From contig CAZTXS010000013.1 of the NCBI GenBank assembly GCA_964617585.1, positions 1 through 41,964 on the forward strand: 41,964 nucleotides of DNA, in the 5' to 3' direction. The notes beneath the pieces are model-generated. The model made no database searches and was not told where the DNA came from. It worked only from the letters and a program-made list of their open reading frames with translations. The position numbers were made by a program, and so were the translations under genes. This DNA is from UMGS1601 sp964617585. GTDB taxonomy: Bacteria; Bacillota; Clostridia; Oscillospirales; Ruminococcaceae. This document shows positions 14,673 to 23,044 of this stretch, one piece after another; the stretch's first letter is position 1; each line of letters begins with the position of its first letter.

Positions 14673-16445
14673 CTATTGCGCAACCGTAACGGTCAGGACA
14701 TCTCCGGCAGAAGTGTCAAACTCCTGTCCTACCGCCGTACTGGTAGCTATAACGCTGCCCGATTCAACACCCTCTCCTGCAACATATGAAAATGCATAGG
14801 TTATACCCAATTCGGATAAAACCTCGCCGTAGCTTGTCGCCGTATATCCTGTATAGTCGGGTATAACAGGCTTATCGGTGTAAGAAGAATCAGAATCTGA
14901 GGCGGTTTCAGCATTGTAGGAAGAATCAGAGCTGCCGTCCTCGCCGCCGCTTCCCGTAGAAACGGTAAGCTTCAAAACATTTTTTCTTGCGGGATCATAC
15001 TCGGTATCGGCAGGAATACTCTGCTTAATAATAATTCCTGCGTCGTATTTTTTACTCTTTTTTTCTTTTATTTCAACAGTAAAATCGCTTTCTATGGAAT
15101 CCTTTACATTATCATATTCAAGACCCTTCAAATCAGGCATGACCGCTCCTGTTCCATAGTCTTTTTTAGTTGTAGCGTCAGCGCTTTCCTCACTGCTTGA
15201 AGATTCAGACGTCTGTTCGGAAACATTGACCGACGCCACACTGCTTGAAACAGTATTTGAAGAACTGTCGTCGCTTCCGCCCATAAACATCTGAGCCAGG
15301 AAAAATAATCCAATTCCTACCAGCAAAGCCAAGGCAATTGACCCGATAACAGTCGGAAGAAGACTCTTTTTCTCCTTCTCGTTCTCATACTCTTCATCGT
15401 CATCATCGTTAAAACTGTTTCTGAGCTGATCGGTAGTTTCAACGTGAATCGTCTGAGTCGCTCCCTTTTTATGCTCGACAACATACTCCGGCTGTTCAAA
15501 AAGCTTTGTAACAAGCTCGGTTATTGTCTGAACCCTCGTTTCGGGATTCACCCTAAGCGACTGCATAATTATCCTCGAAACATTCTGAGGAACATTTATG
15601 TTCATCCGGCTTAAATCTATAATATTATCAGCTTGTTTTCTTGAAACTCCGTTCGGGGGCTGCACCCCGGTCAGCATTTTATAAAGCACAGCAGCGATAG
15701 AATAAACGTCCGTCCAGGTTCCCAGCCAGTCGAGTGAATTATATTGTTCCGGAGCGGCATAGCCGGGATAAAGCTCAGCCGAAAGGTCGGAATTTTCAAC
15801 TCTTGTTGCGCTGATGCTGAACCCGATAAGCTTTAACTCGCCCTTAGGCGTAACTAAAATATTATCAGGACAAATTCCGCCGTGGATTATCCCGGAATTA
15901 TGAATAAGACTAAGAGTTGTGAAAATAGGCGGGAATATTTTTTTGATCTGTTCCCAGCTTAATTTTTCGCCGTTGCCCTGCAAAAACTTTCTGAGGGAAA
16001 TACCCTCCACATATTTTGATATGGAGTACATGGTGTTATTCTCGGCAAACATATCAATAGCCGGAACAAGATTAGAAAGAGTCCTCATTCTGGATAAAGA
16101 TTTATTAAGCTCGGCAAACTCGGACATATACGTCTTATATTTATTCAGAGAATCGGTTCTCACCATAATTTTCGGGCTTTGCTTTGTCCTTGAACACAGT
16201 GCGTCCGGCATATATTCATGAATAACGACCTTTGATGAGGTCACCGTATCAAAACCGATATATGAAGCTCCCTCGCCGTTATAGGACAAAACCTTTCCGA
16301 CGATATATCTGTCGTCAAGCAAAAACTTCGGCGGCAAATATGACTGAAGGTACGGTGAATCGTCCCTGTAGCCGCAGTAGCTGCACGTCCCGTCCTGTTC
16401 CAGTTCATTCATACATCCCATACAGAGATTTTGAATTCTTTCCAT
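14673..16445 (-). CDS. PASTA-domain receptor pseudokinase with N-terminal zinc ribbon
   Basis: This 590-residue single-pass membrane protein is built like a PknB-type serine/threonine kinase but lacks the catalytic residues. A zinc ribbon (CMGC...CSYC, residues 8-24) precedes the kinase fold (about 40-318). The ATP-anchoring lysine is His (VVIHEY, 76). HRD reads HGG (188-190), and DFG reads GFS (208-210). AAPEQY and the Asp of the F helix remain. A membrane helix (362-387), a Ser-rich stalk and two PASTA domains (435-497, 527-590) follow, the latter outside the cell. PASTA domains in known kinases sense peptidoglycan or lipid II. It is likely a ligand-binding scaffold. The ATG at 16457 is an alternative start with poor spacing from AAGGG. 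Confidence 0.85.
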   Translation of the reverse strand: MERIQNLCMGCMNELEQDGTCSYCGYRDDSPYLQSYLPPKFLLDDRYIVGKVLSYNGEGASYIGFDTVTSSKVVIHEYMPDALCSRTKQSPKIMVRTDSLNKYKTYMSEFAELNKSLSRMRTLSNLVPAIDMFAENNTMYSISKYVEGISLRKFLQGNGEKLSWEQIKKIFPPIFTTLSLIHNSGIIHGGICPDNILVTPKGELKLIGFSISATRVENSDLSAELYPGYAAPEQYNSLDWLGTWTDVYSIAAVLYKMLTGVQPPNGVSRKQADNIIDLSRMNINVPQNVSRIIMQSLRVNPETRVQTITELVTKLFEQPEYVVEHKKGATQTIHVETTDQLRNSFNDDDDEEYENEKEKKSLLPTVIGSIALALLVGIGLFFLAQMFMGGSDDSSSNTVSSSVASVNVSEQTSESSSSEESADATTKKDYGTGAVMPDLKGLEYDNVKDSIESDFTVEIKEKKSKKYDAGIIIKQSIPADTEYDPARKNVLKLTVSTGSGGEDGSSDSSYNAETASDSDSSYTDKPVIPDYTGYTATSYGEVLSELGITYAFSYVAGEGVESGSVIATSTAVGQEFDTSAGDVLTVTVAQ

Positions 16446-16517
16446 AAAAATTTCCATGCCCTTGTGTATAAAGGCTTCCTTCCTTTTGGAATACCAGTAA
16501 GTTTCGGACTGCTAAAA

Positions 16518-16541
16518 TTGCCGCCGCCCTTATTGCGGCAA
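16518..16541 (-). other. Hairpin in the pseudokinase mRNA leader
   Basis: TTGCCGC and GCGGCAA form a 7-bp stem in the roughly 150-nt leader between the promoter at 16614-16642 and the start codon. It has no T run, so it is not a classic terminator. I recognise no riboswitch. Confidence 0.4.
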
Positions 16542-16613
16542 AGGCTGAATAAAGACATACGAAAAACTAATTTTCCGCATTAGGTTCCGTAAACATACTT
16601 TTTATCGTAACTT

Positions 16614-16642
16614 ATGATAACAACATTATTTCTCAAAGTCAA
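16614..16642 (-). promoter_or_regulatory. Predicted promoter of the pseudokinase gene
   Basis: On the minus strand, TTGACT (16642-16637), a 17-nt spacer and TATCAT (16619-16614). The stretch from 16643 to 16842 is AT-rich and I see nothing else in it. Confidence 0.7.
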
Positions 16643-16842
16643 CAAGTTTAAACTAATTGTAGACATTATGAAACAATTTGTATCTATTCTGTAATAATTG
16701 ATTGACGCTTGAAAATCTTGTCGAAACAAAACAAAAAATTTTGAAAAATCTTATTCCTTTTATTTAAAAATTCTATATTAAAACCCTTGTCATCAAGCAT
16801 TTCACATAAAACAGCATAAATTCTTATTTGGGCATAATAAAC

Positions 16843-16876
16843 AAAAAATCTGTCCGATTTTTTAACCGAACAGATT
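16843..16876 (-). terminator. Terminator of the topoisomerase operon
   Basis: On the minus strand, AATCTGTTCG pairs with CGGACAGATT (one G-U pair) around a 9-nt loop, followed by six T residues. It starts about 30 nt after the stop of the A-subunit gene. Confidence 0.85.
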
Positions 16877-16907
16877 ATTAAAATTTTAAATTTGTAACCG
16901 TTTTGTA

Positions 16908-19151
16908 TCAGAGCGTTAACTGCATTTGGTCAGGATCCTCCATATCCTTAGCGAAGCTTCCGGCGGCAGGAATGTTCTTAATTCTGTATTTTGACATACT
17001 CTTCAAAGTATCTTCATCTATTATAAACGCTTTATCGAGGAGGTTTTTTGATTTCAGCGTCAACGCCTGAACGCCTATGGTGTCCCTTGAAGCCTTAGGA
17101 AGAAGCATTCCCGTGTTAAAGATAATAACTCGGTTATTAGAAGATTTAAGCATAAGGTGAACGTCGTCTGCTATAAAGAAAATCTCAGCAAGCTTAGACT
17201 TAGCTCCGTAAGCTTTTGAAAGCTTTTTGCGGTTGGTTTTTGTTTCATAAGCCTTTAGAGGAACCTTTGAAACCTTTCCGTTTTCAAAGACAAAAATCAT
17301 ATATCCGTCATAATCGATTGTAGGAACCATATACCTTACATTTTCCTCGTCTTCAAAGCTCAATGCCGCAGGAATATAATCGCCCAGCGCACTTGCCTTA
17401 GTATCGTCGAACTGAGAAGCCTTAGCTTTATAGACGGTTGCCTTATCTGTGAAAAAAAGAATATCCGACTTATTGGTTATCTCAATTTCCTGTTTCATAA
17501 TGTCGCCGTCTTTAAGCTTCTGAGCGTTCGCCATTCTAAGCGACTGAGGAGTGATTTTCTTGAAATACCCGCTCTTTGAAAGAAAAACGGTGCATTTATA
17601 ATCCTGTATCTCGTCTGATTCAACATACTCCTCAACGTCATCGGCATAGTAAAACAGAGTTTTTCTGGGCTTTCCGTACTTCTTTGAAATCTCGCTAAGC
17701 TCATCTGTTATAATCTTTCTGATACGCCGTTCGCTGTCAAGAATATCAGTCATATCGGCTATGTCAGCCTCAAGCTGTTCAATATCCTGCAATCTTTTGA
17801 GAATGTATTCCCTGTTCAAATGACGAAGCTTGATTTCCGCTACATATTCCGCCTGAATCTCGTCTATTGAAAAACCTATCATAAGATTCGGAACAACCTC
17901 CGCTTCTTCCTCGGTTTCACGAATTATTGTAATAGCCCTGTCTATATCAAGCAGAATCTTTGACAGCCCTTTTAAAAGGTGTAGCCTGTCCTTCTTTTTT
18001 TTCAAATCAAACGACACGCGTCTTTTAACGCAGGAGGTTCTGAACCTTATCCACTCGTTCAGAATTTCATAAACTCCCATTACCTTAGGATAACCGTTTA
18101 CCAATATATTAAAGTTCGCAGAATATGAGTCCTGAAGCGGAGTAAGCTTATAGAGCTTCTGCATAAGCTTATCCGGATCGACTCCTCTTTTAAGATCGAT
18201 AGTGATTTTAAGTCCGCTCAAATCCGTTTCGTCACGAATATACTGCACTTCTTTTATCTTGCCAAGCTTCATCAGTGACACAATCTTGTCTATAATGGCT
18301 TCAATAGTAGTTGTCGGAGGGATTTCAGTTATCTCAATACAGTTGTCGCTCTTATCGTAATTATATTTTGCTCTGACCTTTACCGAACCTCTTCCCGTTT
18401 CATAAATCTTTTTGAGTTCGTCCTCGTCATAAAGCATAAACGCTCCCGAAGAAAAATCAGGACCTTTTAAGGTTTCTAAGATATTAAAGTCCTTGTTTTT
18501 CATCAAAGCTATAGTCGTTTCGCATATCTCGGAAAGATTAAAAGAGCAGACCGAGCTTGCCATAGAAACGCCTATACCGACATTAGCATTTACCAGTATC
18601 GTCGGAAATGCAGCAGGCAGAAGCGTAGGCTCCTGCATTGTGTTGTCATAGTTCGGTACAAAGTCTACAGTGTCCTTGTCAATGTCCCTGAACAGCTCGT
18701 TGCAAATGGGGTCAAGCTTGACCTCTGTATAACGGGAAGCCGCATACGCCATATTTTTTGAATAAGCCTTACCGAAGTTTCCCTTTGAGTCAACATAAGG
18801 ATGAAGCAGAGTTTCGTTTCCACGTGAAAGCCTGACCATGGTTTCATAGATTGCCGCATCGCCGTGAGGATTAAGTCGCATGGTCTGTCCCACAACGTTT
18901 GCCGACTTTGTTCTTCCGCCCGTAAGCAGTCCCATTTTATACATAGTGTATAAAAGCTTCCTGTGCGACGGCTTGAATCCGTCTATTTCAGGAAACGCAC
19001 GGGAAACTATAACGCTCATTGCATAAGGCATATAGTTTTTTTCAAGAGTTTCTGTTATTCTTTCTTCAACAACCTGACCTGCTCCCTCGATAAAAGCGTT
19101 CACCTCGGGAGTTTTTTTCTTTTCCTCTTCTGATTTCTTTTTCCTTGCCAT
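16908..19151 (-). CDS. Divergent type IIA topoisomerase, A subunit (ParC/GyrA-like)
   Basis: This is the DNA-cleaving subunit of a type IIA topoisomerase. Seen in 747 residues: YAMSVIVSRAFPEIDGFKPSHRKLLY at the N-terminus, the helix with NPHGDAAIYE (about 94-103), and the catalytic tyrosine Y141 preceded by Arg (AASRYTEV). A coiled-coil tower and a C-terminal beta-pinwheel-like region follow. There is no GyrA-box (QRRGGKG) in that region, so supercoiling activity is unlikely and decatenation or relaxation is more likely. It is shorter and more divergent than housekeeping GyrA, so this is probably an extra topoisomerase of the Clostridia type. It follows its B subunit by 16 nt. The position of GyrA Ser83 is Ala here. 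Confidence 0.88.
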   Translation of the reverse strand: MARKKKSEEEKKKTPEVNAFIEGAGQVVEERITETLEKNYMPYAMSVIVSRAFPEIDGFKPSHRKLLYTMYKMGLLTGGRTKSANVVGQTMRLNPHGDAAIYETMVRLSRGNETLLHPYVDSKGNFGKAYSKNMAYAASRYTEVKLDPICNELFRDIDKDTVDFVPNYDNTMQEPTLLPAAFPTILVNANVGIGVSMASSVCSFNLSEICETTIALMKNKDFNILETLKGPDFSSGAFMLYDEDELKKIYETGRGSVKVRAKYNYDKSDNCIEITEIPPTTTIEAIIDKIVSLMKLGKIKEVQYIRDETDLSGLKITIDLKRGVDPDKLMQKLYKLTPLQDSYSANFNILVNGYPKVMGVYEILNEWIRFRTSCVKRRVSFDLKKKKDRLHLLKGLSKILLDIDRAITIIRETEEEAEVVPNLMIGFSIDEIQAEYVAEIKLRHLNREYILKRLQDIEQLEADIADMTDILDSERRIRKIITDELSEISKKYGKPRKTLFYYADDVEEYVESDEIQDYKCTVFLSKSGYFKKITPQSLRMANAQKLKDGDIMKQEIEITNKSDILFFTDKATVYKAKASQFDDTKASALGDYIPAALSFEDEENVRYMVPTIDYDGYMIFVFENGKVSKVPLKAYETKTNRKKLSKAYGAKSKLAEIFFIADDVHLMLKSSNNRVIIFNTGMLLPKASRDTIGVQALTLKSKNLLDKAFIIDEDTLKSMSKYRIKNIPAAGSFAKDMEDPDQMQLTL

Positions 19152-19167
19152 TAATTATTTTGCTCCT

Positions 19168-21156
19168 TTACGATATATCCGCCATCTCTAAATAGTCGTG
19201 TCCGTTTATTGAAATAAAATCCTTTCTGCCCTGAAGGTTATCGCCGAGCAGCATATCAAACATATAGCTTGTATGTTCTGTTTCTTCATGAGGAAGCACC
19301 TGTATAAGCCTTCTGGTTTCAGGATTCATAGTAGTCAGATTCATCATTTCAGGCTCGTTTTCTCCAAGTCCTTTTGAACGCTGAAGGGTATATTTTTTAT
19401 CTCCTATGATTGAAAGGATTTCCGTCTTTTCCCTTTCATCATAAGCAAAATAGGTCTTGTCCTTAGTCGTTATTTCAAAAAGCGGAGATTCGGCAATAAA
19501 CACATAACCCTTATCAATGAGTGTAGGCGTAAGCCGATAAAGCATAGTGAGAATCAGCGTTCTTATCTGGAAGCCGTCGACGTCGGCATCGGTGCAGATA
19601 ACTATTTTATTGAACCTCAAGGCGTCCAGATTAAAAAGCGATATATCCTTATTCGCCTTAGTTTTTACCTCAACTCCGCAGCCCAGTATCTTTATTAAAT
19701 CGGTTATGATTTCATTTTTGAATATCTTGTCGTAGTCGGCTTTAAGACAGTTTAAAATCTTACCCCTTACAGGAATAACCGCCTGGAACTCCGCATCTCT
19801 TGCAAGCTTAACCGCTCCTAAAGCCGAATCTCCCTCAACTATATAAAGCTCCCGCCTTGTTACGTCCTTGGTACGGCAGTCAACAAACTTTTCCACCATA
19901 TTTGCCAAATCCATAGACTGTGAAAGCGTTTTCTTCAAATTCAGTCTTGTCTTTTCAGACTTTTCACGACTCCGCTTGTTTATAAGAACCTGTTCTGCAA
20001 TTTTAACCGCTTCATCAGGGTTCTCTATGAAATAAATCTCAAGCTGACGCTTTAAAAATTCGGTCATACAATCGTATATGAATTTGTTGGTTATAGCCTT
20101 TTTAGTCTGGTTCTCATAAGAGGTCTGAGTTGAAAACGAGCTTGATACAAGAACCAAACAATCCTCAACGTCCTCGAAAGTAATTGGCTTTTCATTTTTG
20201 TTGTATTTGTTGTTCTGCTTCAGATAGCTGTCTATCTGCGAGCGAAAAGCCTGCCTTACCGCTTTTTCCGGAGAGCCGCCATGTTCAAGAAAGCTTGAAT
20301 TGTGATAATATTCGCAGAATTTTACTTTATTTGAAAAGGTAAACGCCACTCCGAGCTTGACCTTGTATTCCTCCTTATCATCCCTGTCCTTACCTTTCCT
20401 GTCGGCATAACAGGTCTGTACGGAGGTAAGATTTTCACCTCCGGCTATTTCTGAAACATAATCTGAAATTCCGTTCTCATAATAATATATTTTCTCATCG
20501 AAGGAACCCTTGTCGTTTTGAGTCCTTAAAACAAACTTAACATTGGGATTGACTACCGCCTGCTTCTTTAATGTATCCTCAAAATATTCGTTTTCAACGG
20601 CTATATCGGTAAAGACGTCCAGGTCAGCTCTCCATCTGGTTTTTGTTCCCGTCTTTTTTCTCGTTGTAGGTTCTTTTTTTAAGCCTCCTACATTCTCGCC
20701 TTTTTCAAAATGCAGATTATACTTATATCCGTCACGGTAAACCTCCACGTCCATAAATTCTGACGCATACTGAGTAGCGCACGCTCCCAAGCCGTTAAGA
20801 CCGAGCGAGAACTCGTAGTTATCACCGCTGTTGTTATTGTATTTTCCGCCTGCATAAAGCTCGCAGTAAACAAGCTCCCAGTTATAGCAGTTTTCACTTT
20901 TGTTGAAATCCACGGGACAGCCGCGCCCGAAGTCCTCAACCTCAATAATATTATCCCTATACTTGGTGAGTATTATTTTATTTCCGTTTCCGTCCCTTGC
21001 CTCGTCTATTGAGTTTGACAAAATTTCAAAAACCGAATGCTTACAGCCTTCAAGCCCGTCAGAACCGAATATAACAGCCGGACGTTTTCTTACACGCTCT
21101 GCGCCTTTTAAGGACGTAATCGCTTCATTGTCATAGTTATTACTTTTTTTCGCCAT
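19168..21156 (-). CDS. Divergent type IIA topoisomerase, B subunit (ParE/GyrB-like)
   Basis: This is the ATPase and metal-binding subunit partnered with the next gene. Seen in 662 residues: a GHKL ATPase with EILSNSIDEARDG (44-56), DFGRG at 75-79 where GyrB/ParE have DNGRG, GLNGLGACATQY in place of GLHGVGASVVNA, and NQTKKA as the switch lysine motif. The Toprim acid is E441 in EGDSALGAV, with DADVDGFQIRTL at 523-533 (the usual form is DADVDGAHIRTL). The fold is intact, but signature residues differ from both GyrB and ParE. AAAGG precedes the ATG at 7 nt. A repeat element lies 60 nt upstream, in the opposite orientation. Confidence 0.88.
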   Translation of the reverse strand: MAKKSNNYDNEAITSLKGAERVRKRPAVIFGSDGLEGCKHSVFEILSNSIDEARDGNGNKIILTKYRDNIIEVEDFGRGCPVDFNKSENCYNWELVYCELYAGGKYNNNSGDNYEFSLGLNGLGACATQYASEFMDVEVYRDGYKYNLHFEKGENVGGLKKEPTTRKKTGTKTRWRADLDVFTDIAVENEYFEDTLKKQAVVNPNVKFVLRTQNDKGSFDEKIYYYENGISDYVSEIAGGENLTSVQTCYADRKGKDRDDKEEYKVKLGVAFTFSNKVKFCEYYHNSSFLEHGGSPEKAVRQAFRSQIDSYLKQNNKYNKNEKPITFEDVEDCLVLVSSSFSTQTSYENQTKKAITNKFIYDCMTEFLKRQLEIYFIENPDEAVKIAEQVLINKRSREKSEKTRLNLKKTLSQSMDLANMVEKFVDCRTKDVTRRELYIVEGDSALGAVKLARDAEFQAVIPVRGKILNCLKADYDKIFKNEIITDLIKILGCGVEVKTKANKDISLFNLDALRFNKIVICTDADVDGFQIRTLILTMLYRLTPTLIDKGYVFIAESPLFEITTKDKTYFAYDEREKTEILSIIGDKKYTLQRSKGLGENEPEMMNLTTMNPETRRLIQVLPHEETEHTSYMFDMLLGDNLQGRKDFISINGHDYLEMADIS

Positions 21157-21218
21157 AATAACCTTTTCCTCTCTTCTTATGCATTTATTTATCTGAAATT
21201 AATCCGAATTTATACATA

Positions 21219-21313
21219 TATAATTTAGGCAAGATGTCCCCCCGGCGGGTTCCATTACCCGGTCTACACTGCCGATCCTTGCCGCATTGAATGACGGACA
21301 AGCCTTTAATGAA
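21219..21313 (+). repeat. GC-rich structured repeat, copy B (shortest)
   Basis: This 95-bp member keeps the ends (TATAATTTAGGCAAGATG and ATTGAATGACGGACAAG) but has lost two internal helices. The 3' GGCAAG reads GGACAAG, which weakens one of the two alternative helices. It lies between divergent topoisomerase and SPOCS genes. Confidence 0.8.
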
Positions 21314-21405
21314 TGTAGTATACCACAAGATATATGGTTTTGTAAATAGCCGTATACAAGATTTGTTTAAAATGCTGACTCAAATATAAATATCATCTAT
21401 TATAT

Positions 21406-21433
21406 GAATATATCAAAAATGTGTGAATATAAT
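21406..21433 (+). promoter_or_regulatory. Possible sigma-E-type promoter of the SPOCS gene
   Basis: GAATATA and AATATAAT with a 13-nt spacer resemble the sporulation sigma-E consensus (KMATATT and CATACAMT). The downstream genes, a SPOCS protein and spoIVA, are expected to be mother-cell genes. The rest of 21314-21405 is AT-rich with no feature I can name. Confidence 0.35.
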
Positions 21434-21479
21434 TCTAAAGGAAGAAGCTACAATATTCCAAAAGGAGGACGACATTTAT

Positions 21480-23030
21480 ATGGATCTGATTTTAAATCAC
21501 GAAAGCTTTATATCCAATGAAATTGTATTTGACGGAAGCTGTGAACAGCCTGTTGAACTGGACTACATACTTCCCGATTATTTCCCCGATATTTTCAGGA
21601 TATTAAAATGCACATTTATTCCGAAAATAATTTCGCACAGTATGAACGGTGAAAAGTTGACCTTTGACCTTACTCTCTGCATTAAAATTTTATACTTGTC
21701 GAACAATTCGTCAAGCATAAACTGCATTGAGCAAAAGCAAAACTACTCTAAAACGGTAGATTTATCCTGCACGCCGGAAAATCCAAGCTTTAAAATAACT
21801 CCGTGCGTAGACTATGTAAACTGCAGAGTAGTGAACTCAAGACGGCTTGACATCAGAGGCGCAATATCCGCAAAAATTATTCTTGAGTGCGAGAAAACCA
21901 CAAAGGCGGTTTCAAATGCAAAAGGACTTAACGTTCAGCTTAAAAAAGACTTTGTAACTTTCCCTGCAAAGCGGCTGACCGCAGCAAAGCGCATAACCAT
22001 AACCGAAGAGGTTGAGCTTGGTCAGACAAAAGGAAGAATAAACTCTATTATTCACTCCGACTGCATAATAAACAGCTTTGAGAAAAAAATAATTGCAAAC
22101 AAATTGATTATCAAGGGAGAAGCAAAGGTTTCTCTGATTTATAACTGCGATATTGAAAACGATGAACCTCAGGTTATAGAAACAGTAAGATTCTCCGTTC
22201 CGTTCAGTCAGATTATAGACATTGACGGAATAACCGAAAATTACGAAGCAATGACTGATATTTCCGTGGCTTCGCTTGAGCTTATACCTAATAAATCAGG
22301 CGATAAAAACGGCATTGAATGTGAGGTAATACTTTTCATAAACTGCACGGCCTTCAGATATGACACCTTAGAACTGGCTTCGGACGCATATTCCACAAAG
22401 TACATATGCAATTTCGACTGTGCAGACATAAAGCTCGAAAAAAAACCTATGGAAATCAAAGAAAACCAGACAATAAAAGCCGAGCTTACCTGTTCCGACG
22501 CTGAAATAACCACTGCCGCAGACGTATGGGCAAAGCCTTATAACATTCAGTGCAAATATAACGCTGATAAAAGAAGCTTTGTCGTTTTCGGCAATATTGA
22601 TATATGCGCTATCGTCAGAGATGAAAACGGCTGTCCTTTATATCTTGAAAACACGATTTCTTTTGAGCATTGCTTAAATATAAACACCGGAGAAGACTCC
22701 ACGGCGGATATTAACGTTCACATTGACAACTGCACATTTACAATAACTTCATCCGATGCTATCGAAATCAAAGCCGAGATGTTCATATGCGGTTATGTAA
22801 AAGAAATCAGCGTTCAGAAGCTCATCACTGATATCAATATATGCGAGGACAATGTTAAAGAAAGAGAAAACCGCTGTGCAATCAAGCTTTATTACGCCGA
22901 TAAGGACGAAGATATATGGGAGATAGCAAAGAAGTTTTCAACATCCGTTGCGGCTATAGCTCAGGAAAACGAGCTTACAGACAGCTCAAGGCTTCAAAGG
23001 GGAATGCTTCTCATTCCTATACTTGACTAA
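21480..23030 (+). CDS. SPOCS-domain and LysM protein, predicted spore coat/cortex protein
   Basis: This 516-residue protein begins with a SPOCS (DUF3794) domain (FDGSCEQPVELDYILPDYFPDIFRILKC), repeats related segments through the middle (for example ITEEVELGQTKGRINSIIHS), and ends with a LysM motif (YYADKDEDIWEIAKKFSTSV, about 463-508) that should bind peptidoglycan. Similar SPOCS-LysM proteins are known in Clostridia spore formers, but their exact role is unsettled. The ATG at 21480 has AAAGGAGG upstream. The open frame to 21423 starts at a poor site. It precedes spoIVA by 14 nt in one operon, which supports a role in the mother cell at the forespore surface. Confidence 0.85.
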   Translation: MDLILNHESFISNEIVFDGSCEQPVELDYILPDYFPDIFRILKCTFIPKIISHSMNGEKLTFDLTLCIKILYLSNNSSSINCIEQKQNYSKTVDLSCTPENPSFKITPCVDYVNCRVVNSRRLDIRGAISAKIILECEKTTKAVSNAKGLNVQLKKDFVTFPAKRLTAAKRITITEEVELGQTKGRINSIIHSDCIINSFEKKIIANKLIIKGEAKVSLIYNCDIENDEPQVIETVRFSVPFSQIIDIDGITENYEAMTDISVASLELIPNKSGDKNGIECEVILFINCTAFRYDTLELASDAYSTKYICNFDCADIKLEKKPMEIKENQTIKAELTCSDAEITTAADVWAKPYNIQCKYNADKRSFVVFGNIDICAIVRDENGCPLYLENTISFEHCLNINTGEDSTADINVHIDNCTFTITSSDAIEIKAEMFICGYVKEISVQKLITDINICEDNVKERENRCAIKLYYADKDEDIWEIAKKFSTSVAAIAQENELTDSSRLQRGMLLIPILD

Positions 23031-23044
23031 AGGAGGTATATAAA

